Made by a program: the position numbers and the translations under genes
In this document: piece after piece, positions 11,786-22,986 of the stretch
Numbering within the stretch: position 1 is the first letter of the stretch
How the letters are laid out: every line of letters starts with the position of its first letter
Notes under the pieces: model-generated
The model's input: the letters and a program-made list of their open reading frames with translations, nothing else
What the model was told of the DNA's origin: nothing
Database searches by the model: none
Assembly (NCBI GenBank): GCA_019828595.1
Contig: JAHQRK010000021.1
Coordinates: 62,001-126,000, forward strand
Length of the DNA stretch: 64,000 bases
DNA from: Aphanomyces cochlioides
Taxonomy: Eukaryota; Oomycota; Saprolegniomycetes; Saprolegniales; Verrucalvaceae
Reading direction: 5' to 3'

Positions 11786-12188
11786 TACTAGTATCGGAGA
11801 AGAGAAACCACGAATAAGCTCGGAGGCCCAGTCGACAAGGAGGTAAGATCTCAAAATTGGGCAGTCCAAGTCGCTGCAAAGAGGCATGCCGATGCAGCTT
11901 TGTAATAAGAGGGATATTGGCTGTGGCTGGTGATCGGTCAAATAAATGTACTTCCGCTTGCTCTGCCGTATGCACATCAGAAGGCACTTTCAAACTTGTA
12001 ATCTATAAATCAAGTCGAAAATCCTCTAAAAGTGCACAGGGAACTCGGTCTTCACACGCTGGTGTTGCGAAAGTGTAGGCTCTGTACATGGTTGACCAAT
12101 AGAGCAGAATTCCAGGCGTTAAAGCCGCAGATGGGGCATACTTCAGTGCAGACTGTACTCACCAGCCTCGCTAGTGCAAGTAAGAAAG
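11786..12188. other. Intergenic, no gene seen
   Basis: About 400 bp between the family relic and the 3' end of the subtilase gene. Minus-strand frames here overlap the relic and carry no motif. Confidence 0.45.
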
Positions 12189-15100
12189 TCAAGACAGAGA
12201 AATAAGCACATTCAGACCTTGATCACTTCGAGGGGTTCCAGCGGCTTGCACATAATTGGAGTCGATCACGTTCACATCTTTCTTTCGCACGACGGCAAAT
12301 ACGACAAATGCCAAAACAACGCCGCCAAGCACCGCAATGACGATAGTCATCCAAGTCTTCCATTCAAGTGGCGTCTCGGGATCTGTTGCTGTGTATGGAT
12401 ACATATCGGTGGTGACTGGAGGCGGATGGGTCGGGGGAGATGCAATTCCAGGTATTTTTAACGTCGAGCTCAGTTCAGATGAGGCCACCAAAGCGTACGG
12501 TTGAGAGGGAGTGGCAAGAACAGATGAACCAGTAACGCGAGCTTCGACTCGAATACTTGAACTAATCGTGGCATTGGGGATGAAGTGGGTCAGATTGTCA
12601 TAGGACACCTCGACCATTTCAACGTTATTAAGAGCATCTCTAGAGGCTCCCCCAGATCCACTCAGCGGGTAAAAGACCTTTGGACAGTCTGGAATGGTGA
12701 CAGATAAATCCAAATCATTTTGCAGCATTTTCATTGCGTAAAGACTGCCGGACGGGTCACTCCACACCTACCATAAAACTCATGACCTCAAATTTTATTC
12801 TACAAACCAATGTCACACGCAGTATCTCGTTAGGACGGACTTCAAAAACGTGCACGTGAACTGCCTTATGCGTCAAAGACGGTGAATCGTTTAGAGTCGT
12901 GTTGGGCAAAAATGACACCACGGCATGCTTGTGAGGCCCAAAAAATGCCAAATTCGTCAAATTTGGCAAGCCGTAACCTAGTCGTCTTCAGTCGCATTTG
13001 TTTGTGTAAATACCTTGATTCATATCTGGATATTGAAGATGCGCAGCTTGTTGCTCGACATATTTACAAGTTATTAATCCCTTCATATTTTGGAGTCTTC
13101 TGTTCAGCCCACGTGAGCTGTGAATCAACAGCGCTTTCACTAGTGCGGCAGGAATTCGTGGCATACCAAAAGATTTGTCCATAACGCCTGCTTTCCACCA
13201 TCCATCGCGCAGCCATTCATGGATTAATACTGCAAGGCCTGCCACCACTGGTGTTGCCTGCAATCCATTCATTTCCTCATCTTCCATCAGAACGAATTAC
13301 CTGTGATGTGCCTTGTAAAGGACACATCTTTTCTGATTTCGCTACGGAATTTGAAGCTTCACTCTGGGCAGATATTAAGATTTGACCCGGAGCAACAAGG
13401 TCGGGCTTCAGTCGACCGTCGCTTGTTGGACCTTGAGATGAAAATGCCGCGACACTCCGAGCATTGAAGACATTTGGGCAATCAAACGATTTCGATAGGC
13501 TTTCACATGAGTTCAAAGATGCCCCAACTCTAAATTTTGAGCAATTTGAAGAAGAAATGGTCGCAGTCACTTACGTAATAACATTTTTCGCCCCTGCAGG
13601 TGAAGTGATGCTACGAGCACCTTCTTCGCCAGAATTACCAGCTGCAATAACGATTAGCGTCTCGGGGTTTTCAAATACAAACTGGTCCAAGTCTCGCGCT
13701 TGCTATCGTCGTACACGAAATAATGAGCCGAACTATCCTTCAGTTAGAATATTACCCGACTGTAGTCATCACCAGGTAGACCCCATGAAAACGAAAAAAT
13801 ACGTGCCCCCGCTTTAAATTGCGGTCCTAGTAATTCCTTGACATTACTCGGTGTGGCAAGATTAACAGGACATTTAATTCCTTCAATATTTGCGCATTGC
13901 GGATCCTAAGTCCACAGTGAATATTTATTTCAAGGCAACGTGAACTTACCTGTGTTCCGATATCTGCAAAAGCAATCTTTGCATTCGGTGCAATTCCAAC
14001 ATTAAACGATTTGCTGCTGTAGGAATTACCAGCGAGCACTCCTGACACGTGCGTCCCATGCCCACACGTGACTGTTTCTGATTGATCGACTTTGTCTCCA
14101 AAAACATGATAAAGAACAATCTACAGCTTAATCAGGTAGTCAAGCAATTAGTCCTTACTTTTCGTGCGTTTAAGTTGATGCGATTAAATTCACGGGGACC
14201 AGGCTGATCAAATTGGTCATGGTCGAGATACAGTCCTGAATCCGTGATTCCAACGACGACTCCATTTCCCAAACTATTCAAGTCCAATTCAGAGAAACAG
14301 GACAAATTCACATTTATACATACATGCCTTGCTTTTGCACTTCGTCGATTCCGACAACGCTGGCTAATCCATTGTCGAGTCTTCTCGAGCGAGTATCCCA
14401 AGACATAGATTGGGAACTAAGACCTCCGTAAATGGTCAAGTATAACACTTCTTGCTGCTCACAGAGCCAAATGATTACGTTGATCCATGTTTTGAAATTG
14501 GATAATGGGCGGAGGTATCTAAAGGACGGTCATACCAACAAAACAATAATAACTACACGTACATTGTACTCGAAGGACTAGTTTGTAAAATGTTGACGAT
14601 TCCTGTAATGTTTTGTAGTCCCGAATTAAAACGAGGCAGTTGCAATTCTTCGGACACTCCATCGCCCAAAACAACTTCTATCGGGGGTGACATGCTTGAC
14701 AAAGCAGACATGGACCGCGCGAAAGGGCTCAATTTCATTAATAGGGGCAAAACTGTCACTTGAAATACACAGTCAAGACTGTTTAATTTGCTAGCCAAGG
14801 ATGCATTGATGTATAGGAGAGCAACAGTATTTCCTGCTTCACAAATAAAGATAGAGACTTCGCTTGTCGTACCTTCATCAGCTCCGTTGCTTTGACTAAG
14901 TAGTCGCAATGGTAAATTCGAATTGTCTAAGAAATTTCGAATCTGATGGATGCAGTTGTATTCCCCAGGCGATCGAACAAGCTTAATCAATGTAGGAAAC
15001 GTCAAGTTTGCATTTGCTGGCTAAACATGACAGATAAGTTGAATAGAACATGGCACAGTACACCTTAGGAGAGGCAAAGCTATGTACCAGCTTACAACTA

Positions 15101-15444
15101 GACATGTCTGGGTTGGAATCTTGCAATGTCCAATTCATTGCAGTCTTGAAATCTCTGAAAAAGGACGCAAACGTCACTCCTTTTGACGTGACATCCAAAG
15201 ACACCCCCTCGATGGGTGAGCTGTCGCAGTGAATCAACTGCAGAGTACTTGCATTGCGAACTCTTAACTGGCGCAAAGATCGCGGACACTTTGACGCACA
15301 ATTTCCTGGACTTCTTGGATTGAAGACTGAGCAATAGTAGTCGCACCATGCAGCTGCCGAGGAGAACGCCAATGGTACATTGAGCAAGTCGCTCATTGCG
15401 ACTTTGAGTAGTGCAAGCCCCACGAATATGTTCACCACGCGCAT
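12189..15444 (-). CDS. Membrane-anchored subtilisin-like serine protease (S8), 926 aa, 12 exons
   Basis: A secretory-pathway subtilase. Exons: 15444-15064, 15020-14873, 14833-14563, 14518-14324, 14273-14159, 14120-13950, 13905-13756, 13702-13575, 13529-13301, 13257-13014, 12977-12808 and 12767-12189. All introns are 36-55 nt and in phase. An N-terminal signal peptide and a Cys-containing region of about 310 residues precede the protease. The catalytic residues are all present: Asp343 (VVGITDSGL), His391 (CGHGTHVSG), oxyanion Asn500 (AAGNSGEEG) and Ser595 (GTSQATPV). A beta-sandwich domain follows (LVWSDPSGS), as in KP43-like subtilases, then a Pro/Thr-rich linker, one transmembrane helix (about residues 872-894) and a short basic tail. 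The last few residues may be altered by an undetected terminal intron. It is likely type I membrane-bound with the protease outside. Substrates are unknown. Confidence 0.88.
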
Positions 15445-16202
15445 AATGTCAAACTGTCACTCGTTGTGGCTCGGTTGTACTTTCTGCCCGTTGGCAGTTC
15501 TTGTCTCATACCGACTTGATTTTGAAGTGATCCAGCCAGTCAACAACACATTTGAAGATAAATATTCCTTTCCCACACGATACACTTCGTTCCATGACGC
15601 ACAACATCAAGAGTATCTCTCCACCTCGGATCTTTCCCGCCAATCTCGAAAATGACGCTTCAAATCAGTTTAAAATGCATTAACAACACAGTTGCATTCT
15701 AAAATATTTTAAAATATTCCGTCACAATGAGGACGACATTTAAAACGCATTTAAAATAAAAAAGTCCTTAGAATCCCATCATCCCGCTCTCTCTTCATGG
15801 CGACGACATTTATAGCCATGGCGTGAGCGAACTATGCTACACTACTCACTGTCTGCATTGAACCAGCGTTCATCAACAAAACGAAGTAGCTTTATCGTTT
15901 TCAGGCACTGAAAATCTCAAGGATACCTTGAGAAGTGGGACCACAATGTCAAGGAAAATGGTCCTGAAGTCCAAAGTCCGATAGTTTTCTCGGAGTCGTC
16001 GGCCTTGAATCTAGCACTGGGAAGCTCTCGCCATCGATGAGAACACCTCAGTGGCTTGTAGAACTTGTCAAAGTCTTTGGTGTTGTACAGTAGTAGCTCG
16101 CGAAGTTTGATTGCATGACGAACGACATATACAGAATGATAGCAAGCATCATCACATCACACAGGTTGATTTCATCGTTAGAAAAAGAAGCAATGTGCGC
16201 AT
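15445..16202. other. Intergenic, upstream region of the subtilase
   Basis: 758 bp between the subtilase start and the desaturase stop, both on the minus strand. No exon or repeat is recognised. It should hold the subtilase promoter and the desaturase 3' UTR. Confidence 0.5.
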
Positions 16203-17564
16203 TTACATGGCTGGGAATTCACGGATGAAATCAGTCGAGATTTCCTTGAGCTTGGCAACCACTTCGACAAGACCATCGACGAATCCAGTCTCATGGTATG
16301 GCACAGCGTATTGCTTGCAGAGCGACTTGACCAAAACGTTGAGCGCTGGCAAATGGTGGCGAGGAACCATTGGGAACAAATGATGGTCCACTTGGTAGTT
16401 CAAACCACCCATGAACCAGTCAATGAACCACGAGCCAGACACGTTGCGGGTCGTGAGCACTTGGAGCTTCCAGAAGTCAGGCTTTTCATCACGGTCAAAG
16501 ACAGCCATGCCGTTGTGACCAATGCTAAACACAAGGGCCAAGAAGAGACCGCAAGAAGCTTGGCTCACCCAGATGAACGAAATCGCTTGGAGGAACGACA
16601 TGCCCGAGAAGTTAACCAACGCCAAGTTCCACAAGTAGTATGTGATCAAGCCCGCACGTTCCAAGATTGGGTACTTCAATGGGTCATAAGTACCAGCAGG
16701 ACCAAGGCCTTGAAAGACATACTTGTACGACTGGTGGACCCAGCTCACACGAGCCAACAGCAGGATCGGGAAGTACAAGATCGCTTGGTTCTTGACAAAG
16801 AAGACGCCCCACGATCCGCTCTCGACAGTCTTGGCCATCTTGAACGACCACGCCAAGATGGGCATAGTATCGATATCGGGATCACCGAGGTAACCAATGT
16901 CATGGTCGGTGTGCAAGTTTGGAATGGCATGGTGCGTGTTGTGCTTGTTCTTCCACCATCCACACGAAAAACCTTGCCACACGTTACCGATCATCATGGT
17001 TGCAAGGTCGTTCAAGGCATGATTGGCAAAAACTTGCTGGTGACCAAAGTCATGGGCAAGCCAGCCGCATTGCTGGTAGAACAAACCCAAGATGCAGGCA
17101 GCCACCATGTACATGGTCGTGCTTTCAGTGTTGAAGCAAATGTACGCGGCGATCAATGCAATGCTCAACGTCGACAAGGTCTTGTACAAGTAGTACATCA
17201 TGCTGGCATTGTACAAGCCCATGCGCTTGACTTCGAGACGCAACTTGCGGTAGGCAGTAATGAACTCGGATTGGGCTTGCTTTTCGGATTCCGTCAAGGA
17301 CGAGTCAACAAAGGCCGTCGATTCATCCACATCACCAACGTAGTATTGCTCAAGAAGCTTCAAGGCAGAAGATGGGTGAAACACTGCAAACGCATCAGTG
17401 GCATCTTCACCAGCCTGAGTAAGCATGACCGCGCCCCCTGGATGGTTGTCAAAGTGCGAGATATCGTAGACCTTGTGGTGGATCACAATCCAGGCATTGT
17501 CGGCCTTATTGTGCTTGCGCACGGCCTGCCACGAAATCTTCTTAGACACAGGACGCTGACACAT
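16203..17564 (-). CDS. Cytochrome b5-fused front-end fatty-acid desaturase, delta-6 type, 453 aa
   Basis: Introduces a cis double bond near the carboxyl end of polyunsaturated acyl chains in the ER, an early step toward arachidonic and eicosapentaenoic acids. The gene is intronless. I start at ATG 17564, not the longer frame from 17735. This gives 453 residues beginning MCQRPVSKKISW, the length I recall for the Saprolegnia delta-6 enzyme, and the 57 upstream residues look non-coding. The cytochrome b5 domain has the haem motif HPGG (residues 41-44). Three histidine boxes follow: HDFGHQ, HNTHH and QVDHH. The Gln in the third box marks front-end desaturases. The C-terminus REFPAM is also as expected. 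Delta-6 rather than delta-5 specificity is inferred from recalled similarity. A long open frame on the opposite strand is only an antisense shadow. Confidence 0.94.
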   Translation of the reverse strand: MCQRPVSKKISWQAVRKHNKADNAWIVIHHKVYDISHFDNHPGGAVMLTQAGEDATDAFAVFHPSSALKLLEQYYVGDVDESTAFVDSSLTESEKQAQSEFITAYRKLRLEVKRMGLYNASMMYYLYKTLSTLSIALIAAYICFNTESTTMYMVAACILGLFYQQCGWLAHDFGHQQVFANHALNDLATMMIGNVWQGFSCGWWKNKHNTHHAIPNLHTDHDIGYLGDPDIDTMPILAWSFKMAKTVESGSWGVFFVKNQAILYFPILLLARVSWVHQSYKYVFQGLGPAGTYDPLKYPILERAGLITYYLWNLALVNFSGMSFLQAISFIWVSQASCGLFLALVFSIGHNGMAVFDRDEKPDFWKLQVLTTRNVSGSWFIDWFMGGLNYQVDHHLFPMVPRHHLPALNVLVKSLCKQYAVPYHETGFVDGLVEVVAKLKEISTDFIREFPAM

Positions 17565-20306
17565 GCTAAGGACAGCAAATCGTCGACTGAGGTCATGGAT
17601 TTCCACTCGACCACCAAACCTGAGCCTTGTGGATGCACGACAATGTACGATCATACATTCACGTGCATTGACATATCGTATTTGTGTTCGAGTCGTACAT
17701 TCAGAGTGCGTACATCTCCCTTGGTATAACGACATATAAACCCAGCTTCTACGGTGTCATTTTTAGTGTCACGAAAAATTGGACCTCATTGTCAGCTGAA
17801 TGCCGTATATTTGCACAGCCTTCTACTTTCTGAAAGACGTAGATATATCATTGCAGAAGTGTAGTTTGGTGTGTTCGTTGATTCTTCATATATTCCACAG
17901 TGTTGAGCCCTTTTTCTGCACAACTCAAGCTTGGTGTTTCTAAACCCAGGGGACCTTAAATGTACTGAATTGTACAGTTGTCGTACAACGAACGTACGAT
18001 TGGTCATCATCATTGATTCACATGATCGTCACAGATTGGACCAATCAAAATCCTCCATTTGTTTCAAAAGAGGGTGATCATCAGATATAAGCGCATGCAA
18101 AATGGACTGAAATGACAAAAGACGACAATGGGTTCCTACCATTTTTTGTCAAATCATGAAAAACATCTTATTGGTATCTTGACCGTATACGTCAACATGC
18201 GCCGTCACAAGGAAACGCACAACGACAGTGAGGACGGAGAAATTCGTGGCCGCCGCTGGATCAAAGTCAGGATGCATAAATGAAGTTTTAATCGTGATAC
18301 ATATATCAAGCAAAAAGCCGTCGTTTGATACAAAAACAGCGAAACACGACGGACAACTAAACGTGGCATGTGACAGTCTTGACAAGCTATATCTCGTTTC
18401 TTTGGCTTTCTTCACATAGACAACATGTATTGTTGGCTCGAGGAAAAACAGCGATCTATCGAAAAGCTCCAGGTTTTGTGGGCAACCCAGCTTGGTGCAT
18501 ACAGCCAAAGATAAGTAAAAGCATGATATCATAGAAATTAATCCTTCGAATGACCACCACTATGTTTGTGCTCGTAAGAATAAGTTTGCCAAGATTAATA
18601 TCTTTAAAGCAACTATAACAACACTTAATTGGCTGTTAAAAGGGCTGCAAAGCATAAGAGAAGTTTTCCAAACGGCGAGATAATTATCGGGGAAATTTAA
18701 ACAAGGATGTTGAACTCGGTGGACACAAGGAAACGGCGTGAATTTGGTCCAACTTGAACAAAGTGCAAGACCCCCCAGGAGCTGAGACAACAGCTTCGAT
18801 GTCTATTGATCTTTGGCACGCAAATTCATCTTTGTTCTCAACTTGGCATCAATAACATCAGCCCTTGGTCGACTGGATTCAATGTATATTACCTTCATCA
18901 CACTTTATGGCTTAACTCACTAAGCATCCGCCACATGAAGTCCTTACAAACAATTTAACTTCCAGCTTGAATATTATTTAAGAAAACATGCCAATAGAGT
19001 CACCAAGTTGGGTTCTCATGACATTGGCGTTTGAAACTAAAGACGCCGCTTTTGACTTCTAAGATGCTGGGTCGACGGACGGATGTTAACTCATAGACCC
19101 AAATCCAACGTGCAAAATGTGCCTCTCGTCGGCAATCAAGTTGCTGATTGCTACATTTCGTACGTCAAACTGACTAGCAAGTTTGACTGTGTTCGTGTTG
19201 CTTTAAAATTCCAATAATGTCATACTCAAGAGCACTTCATTGCAACTTCATTGCATTTCCGTGCCGTCAGCAAGGAAGAGTGTGCAGTCAATGAGGGCTG
19301 TCGTAAACTGCATTCACCTTGAAGAGCCTATCACCATTGCACTTTGCATTTTCCAGCCTTTTCTTTCCATGCCCCTCAAAGGTTCAAATTCGAACCGATT
19401 ATAGCGCTCTCGGTGGCACTTCGCAATGATATCGTGCTAAACGACGTAGTAAACCCAGCTTGCTCAAAACTGGAATGATTTGTGAAGGCATTCGAGGGAG
19501 ATAGTTTAATAAAACGAACTGCCGCTCGCCAATTCGAGCCAAGTTGGCATAAACCGATGGTACGAAATTATTTCAACACACATGTTACTTTCCCTACGGC
19601 ACTTAATCGTCGCAACTTTAAACAGGGTTCAATAACATCCTTCCAAAATTATAGTCCAGTCCGACGAGGGGACACCAATCTGTGAGTTGATTCGCCTGCG
19701 AATACCTACTTGTCCATCAGCGCTTCTAGATACACAGGAGAGACTATTTATCGACCACACTGTTTCAATCAAAGAAAGCAAGACAATGTCATGATTCTCT
19801 TCCTAATGTAAGAATGGTGCGTTGAGCGTGATCTGAGCTAATTATGACATGTAATGGACTGAATGGCAGGACGATGGCACAAGCATTTCTTTTTCAAACT
19901 GCCCCCATTGACTTCAAATCGACTTGGGAAAGTTCAATGTGAGAGGATGGAGCTGAGTTAATGTGAGAGAATGTAGCAGAGTTAAAAATCTTTTGTCATC
20001 TTCTGCCATTCAATGCACGTTTGCCCAAGGAAGTTGGCATTAGACAAATTTTGCTATCATGAAAATGTCAAAAAATTTACCGGATATTTCCTTGTGTGAT
20101 CCCCACAAGCAATTTCTCACAAGGATTTCTACTAACATGAAGTGCCAGTCGTATGGGAATTTTAAGGACATTTTTGAGAAGCGCAGAATATGCTCTTCCA
20201 TTTAAACCTAGCAATAATCAAATTTAACAAGAAATTCGTAGTGAAAGGATTTTGTGAAGTTGCTCAAATTTCAACGGAGTGCCAGTTGTCAGCCGCTTTT
20301 TATATT
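17565..20306. other. Gene-free stretch
   Basis: 2.7 kb between the desaturase start and the first Harbinger element. Only short frames without family motifs are present, none with convincing splice partners. The region next to 17564 must act as the desaturase promoter. I see no RNA gene or element ends. Confidence 0.5.
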
Positions 20307-20345
20307 AGGGGGTTTCAAAGCTGCACAGGAAATCAGATCAGAAAT

Positions 20346-21483
20346 ATGTCACAGAAAATACGCCGCTGTAATTGGTCAAAATTACAAGCCTCTGATCTGT
20401 GTTCTTTCCTGTGGTCTGTGGCATTTTTGGCTCAGAGGCCTGCACAGCTCTGCCTGGCGGAGGCTTATCAGTTTGTGAAGGTAAAGCAAATGGTGGTCGC
20501 ATGGGATGGAGACAACTGCAAGTGCTCCGAGTGCACAAGCGTCTCAATTGACGACCGCAGCTCCGTTGACATACTTATTGGCTGGATCACGCATCGAAAC
20601 AGGGCGGGCGAGTTCTTCAATTGGATGTGCTACAAAGGCGCCACGAAGACTAAGACAGGAGCGAACAAACGCACTGTAGCGAATGAAATCTCAACTCTAC
20701 TACGCAAGCATGGACTACAACGTGATGGAGCAGCCGTTATCGACAAGATTGCTAGGATTGTCGCGTCATTCAATAGAGCAAAGGACTGAGAGCGCAATAC
20801 GGGTCGCGGTTTGCTTGCGTCGACGTCCGATAGCTTTGCATGCGACGAAAACAACTATGATCACCATGAAATCCAAGCGCAAAACGAGGTACAATTACAG
20901 GATGTTTTTCAGTATTTAAACGAGCATGAAATAGAAAACGATCGAGGAGGCTAAGCTGAACTTTTGCAAGTACTACAATGAGCTTTCAATTGTTTTCAAC
21001 GATAAACCATTGTCAACCCCTGTCTACCATTCAAGTACTGGCGATGTTATCGACTTTCCAGCTAATGCTTTGTTGAAAACAAATACCAATGAATTACAAG
21101 ATGACATCAACTATGAAGCCGACGGACATGGGTCACCGCCGCGTCGAGTACACGAAGCAAGTGAAAATAAGCCGCCACAAAAGAAGCTGAAGCAATCAAG
21201 TGATTCAAGACAAAAGTCGTTCGGTGAGACGATAGCGTCGGCTCTTGAAGGGCAAGGCAAGGTGCAGCTTCAAATGGCAAAAGAGTTCATGCGTTCGAAA
21301 GAGTGGGAAGCCGAAGTACGTGACAGAGAGGTTACTGTGAAGGCTCGCGAGATGGAAATACTCCATCGAAAGGAAATGCACAATGCTATCATGGATGAAT
21401 GTAGATTGATGTATCAAATGGACATTCCAAAGCAAGAAATACTCGATCATGCCAGACAAGAGAAAGAAAGACTAGGACTTTAA
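20346..21483 (+). pseudogene. Harbinger accessory ORF (DNA-binding protein), disabled by an in-frame TGA
   Basis: The first block (about 20490-20786) reads VVAWDGDN...SVDILIGWI and IVASFNRAKD. This is the kind of N-terminal module I associate with the second protein of oomycete and fungal Harbinger elements. Directly after AKD a TGA (20787-20789) stands where relatives usually have Trp, and the same frame then continues as ERNTGRGLLAS. A possible 49-nt intron (GTACAATTAC to GAAATAG) would link this to the second block, KTIEEAKLNFCKYYNEL. That block leads into a charged coiled-coil tail ending at 21483. Apart from the TGA the frame is open. The likely start is ATG 20490 or 20346, inside the element. 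Confidence 0.6.
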
Positions 21484-22784
21484 CTGCTAATTTGTCTTTC
21501 ATTCCAAAACTTGTTGCAATGATACTCACGGCGATCTTTAGCTGTGTCATAGCCATGGCTAACCGACTTCCCTTCATCAACAGGTTGGTCGGTACTATCA
21601 TAAGCCTGGATGTCAAGATCCCAGTCGTCTTCAGGATCGTTCATTTCAATAAGCAAGTTGTGCAAAATGGTTGCACATCTGATGTAAAGAACCATGGTCT
21701 TTGCGGCAACCCTCTTGGCAATATCCATCCGCATTCCCCGGAGCGATTGGAATCTCCCCTTCAAGAGGCCAATACAGTGCTCGTTGACAGACCGGCATTG
21801 TGCTACACGAGTGTTGAAGTTCACTTGCATTTCTGACAATCGATGCCCGCGAATTCGTTTGTAAGTAGGCAGCAAGAAGTCACACAACATGTAGCCAGAG
21901 TCGGCTAGTAAAAACTCAAGCTGACCAAAATACATCGCAGGCTTTGTACCCAGCTTGCTATTAGACCAAACTCGCATGTCATGAACAGCACCAGGCCATC
22001 CAAGGTCCATAAAACGCACGCGCTTCTTATCACCACATTCAACCATTCCAGCCATGCCATAATAACCCTTTCGGCTATAAAAATCTTCGCCATGAATAGA
22101 AGGACGAGCGTACACAGGGAATAACGTCCCGTCAACAAACCCAACACATCCCTCAAAGCCATGCTCTTCATTGATTCGATTGGCAATCATTTTACGCTCC
22201 TCAGAGCTTGGCCAATATACAACGCGATGCTCCAAAGCCATGAGAGCGACAAGGCAGCGAGTACAATACAATGAAATTGAGCCTTCGCTAAGTCCAAAAT
22301 GTCTGGCCAAGATTCCAACTGAACTGCCATTTCCAAACCGTCCAACCTTTGCAAGGAAGACAAGAAGCTGATGGTCAACAGGAGCCTGGGCCAATGTTGA
22401 GTAGTTTGAAAAGACTTCGTGTTCTCGGATTAGCATAACGATTTGTCGGAAACTGTTTTTGTTCATTCGAGCCTCTTGGCGAAAGCGTCCATCATCCAAA
22501 CGCATCAAGAAATCAAACGGCGGCTCTCGTTTGGGGACAGGGTAACGGTGGCGTAGATATCGCTGGGACAAGAGTTCTCCATACATGACAAGAAGCTGAT
22601 CCAAGTTGAGACCGAGCTGAGACGAAGTGGCACCAAAGACAATGGAAACTAAGAGTCGGAATTCGGTGTCGAAAGGTTCGAGTTGATGGTTTGTAGATGC
22701 TTCGTTGCACACACCGATGGATTCGCTTGAGTTGGGAGTTTGTGTGGTGGAGAGAGCAATCAGCCGCTGCATGTTGCTGATCAT
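21480..22784 (-). CDS. Harbinger transposase (DDE_Tnp_4 type), 434 aa, intact
   Basis: The enzyme that cuts and rejoins the element's ends. A single exon encodes an N-terminal helix-rich DNA-binding region, with an HTH-like part around ARHFGLSEGSISLYC. The RNase-H-like DDE core has the first Asp in GFVDGTLFPV, the second in WPGAVHDMRVWSNS, a conserved LLADSGYML block, and the acidic residue in NEHCIGLLKGRFQSL. No stop or frameshift is visible and both element ends are present. This protein therefore looks functional, although its partner ORF is broken. Confidence 0.92.
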   Translation of the reverse strand: MISNMQRLIALSTTQTPNSSESIGVCNEASTNHQLEPFDTEFRLLVSIVFGATSSQLGLNLDQLLVMYGELLSQRYLRHRYPVPKREPPFDFLMRLDDGRFRQEARMNKNSFRQIVMLIREHEVFSNYSTLAQAPVDHQLLVFLAKVGRFGNGSSVGILARHFGLSEGSISLYCTRCLVALMALEHRVVYWPSSEERKMIANRINEEHGFEGCVGFVDGTLFPVYARPSIHGEDFYSRKGYYGMAGMVECGDKKRVRFMDLGWPGAVHDMRVWSNSKLGTKPAMYFGQLEFLLADSGYMLCDFLLPTYKRIRGHRLSEMQVNFNTRVAQCRSVNEHCIGLLKGRFQSLRGMRMDIAKRVAAKTMVLYIRCATILHNLLIEMNDPEDDWDLDIQAYDSTDQPVDEGKSVSHGYDTAKDRREYHCNKFWNERQISS

Positions 22785-22986
22785 CGTCTGGCGCTCAGAG
22801 TAGCGAACAATTGGTAAGGAGAAATGACGGAGATGTGTATTATCTTTGAGAGTTCATCTGATCTGTGCCTCAGAGAACTCGATTCACAGGTGGCCATGCC
22901 GCTTATTTCGATTGGACTATAACTTGCCATTACCAACGACAAATTATCCCTTCTGTGCGAGTTCCTGTGCAGCTTTGAAACCCCCT

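Larger units (their letters stand above)
20307..22986. mobile_element. PIF/Harbinger DNA transposon 1, complete ends, TSD ATT
   Basis: A 2,680-bp element. The left end starts AGGGGGTTTCAAAGCTGCAC at 20307; the right end is its reverse complement, finishing at 22986. The inverted repeat is perfect for 25 bp. It is flanked by ATT at 20304-20306 and ATT at 22987-22989, a 3-bp target duplication as expected for the superfamily. It carries two convergent genes: a broken accessory DNA-binding ORF (plus strand) and an apparently intact transposase (minus strand). Their stop codons overlap in a shared TTAA at 21480-21483. Confidence 0.92.

Noticed and set aside
16293..17729. 478-codon open frame on the plus strand opposite the desaturase
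   Set aside because: It is antisense to a strongly conserved gene. Its sequence shows no domain, and the composition is what codon bias on the other strand produces.
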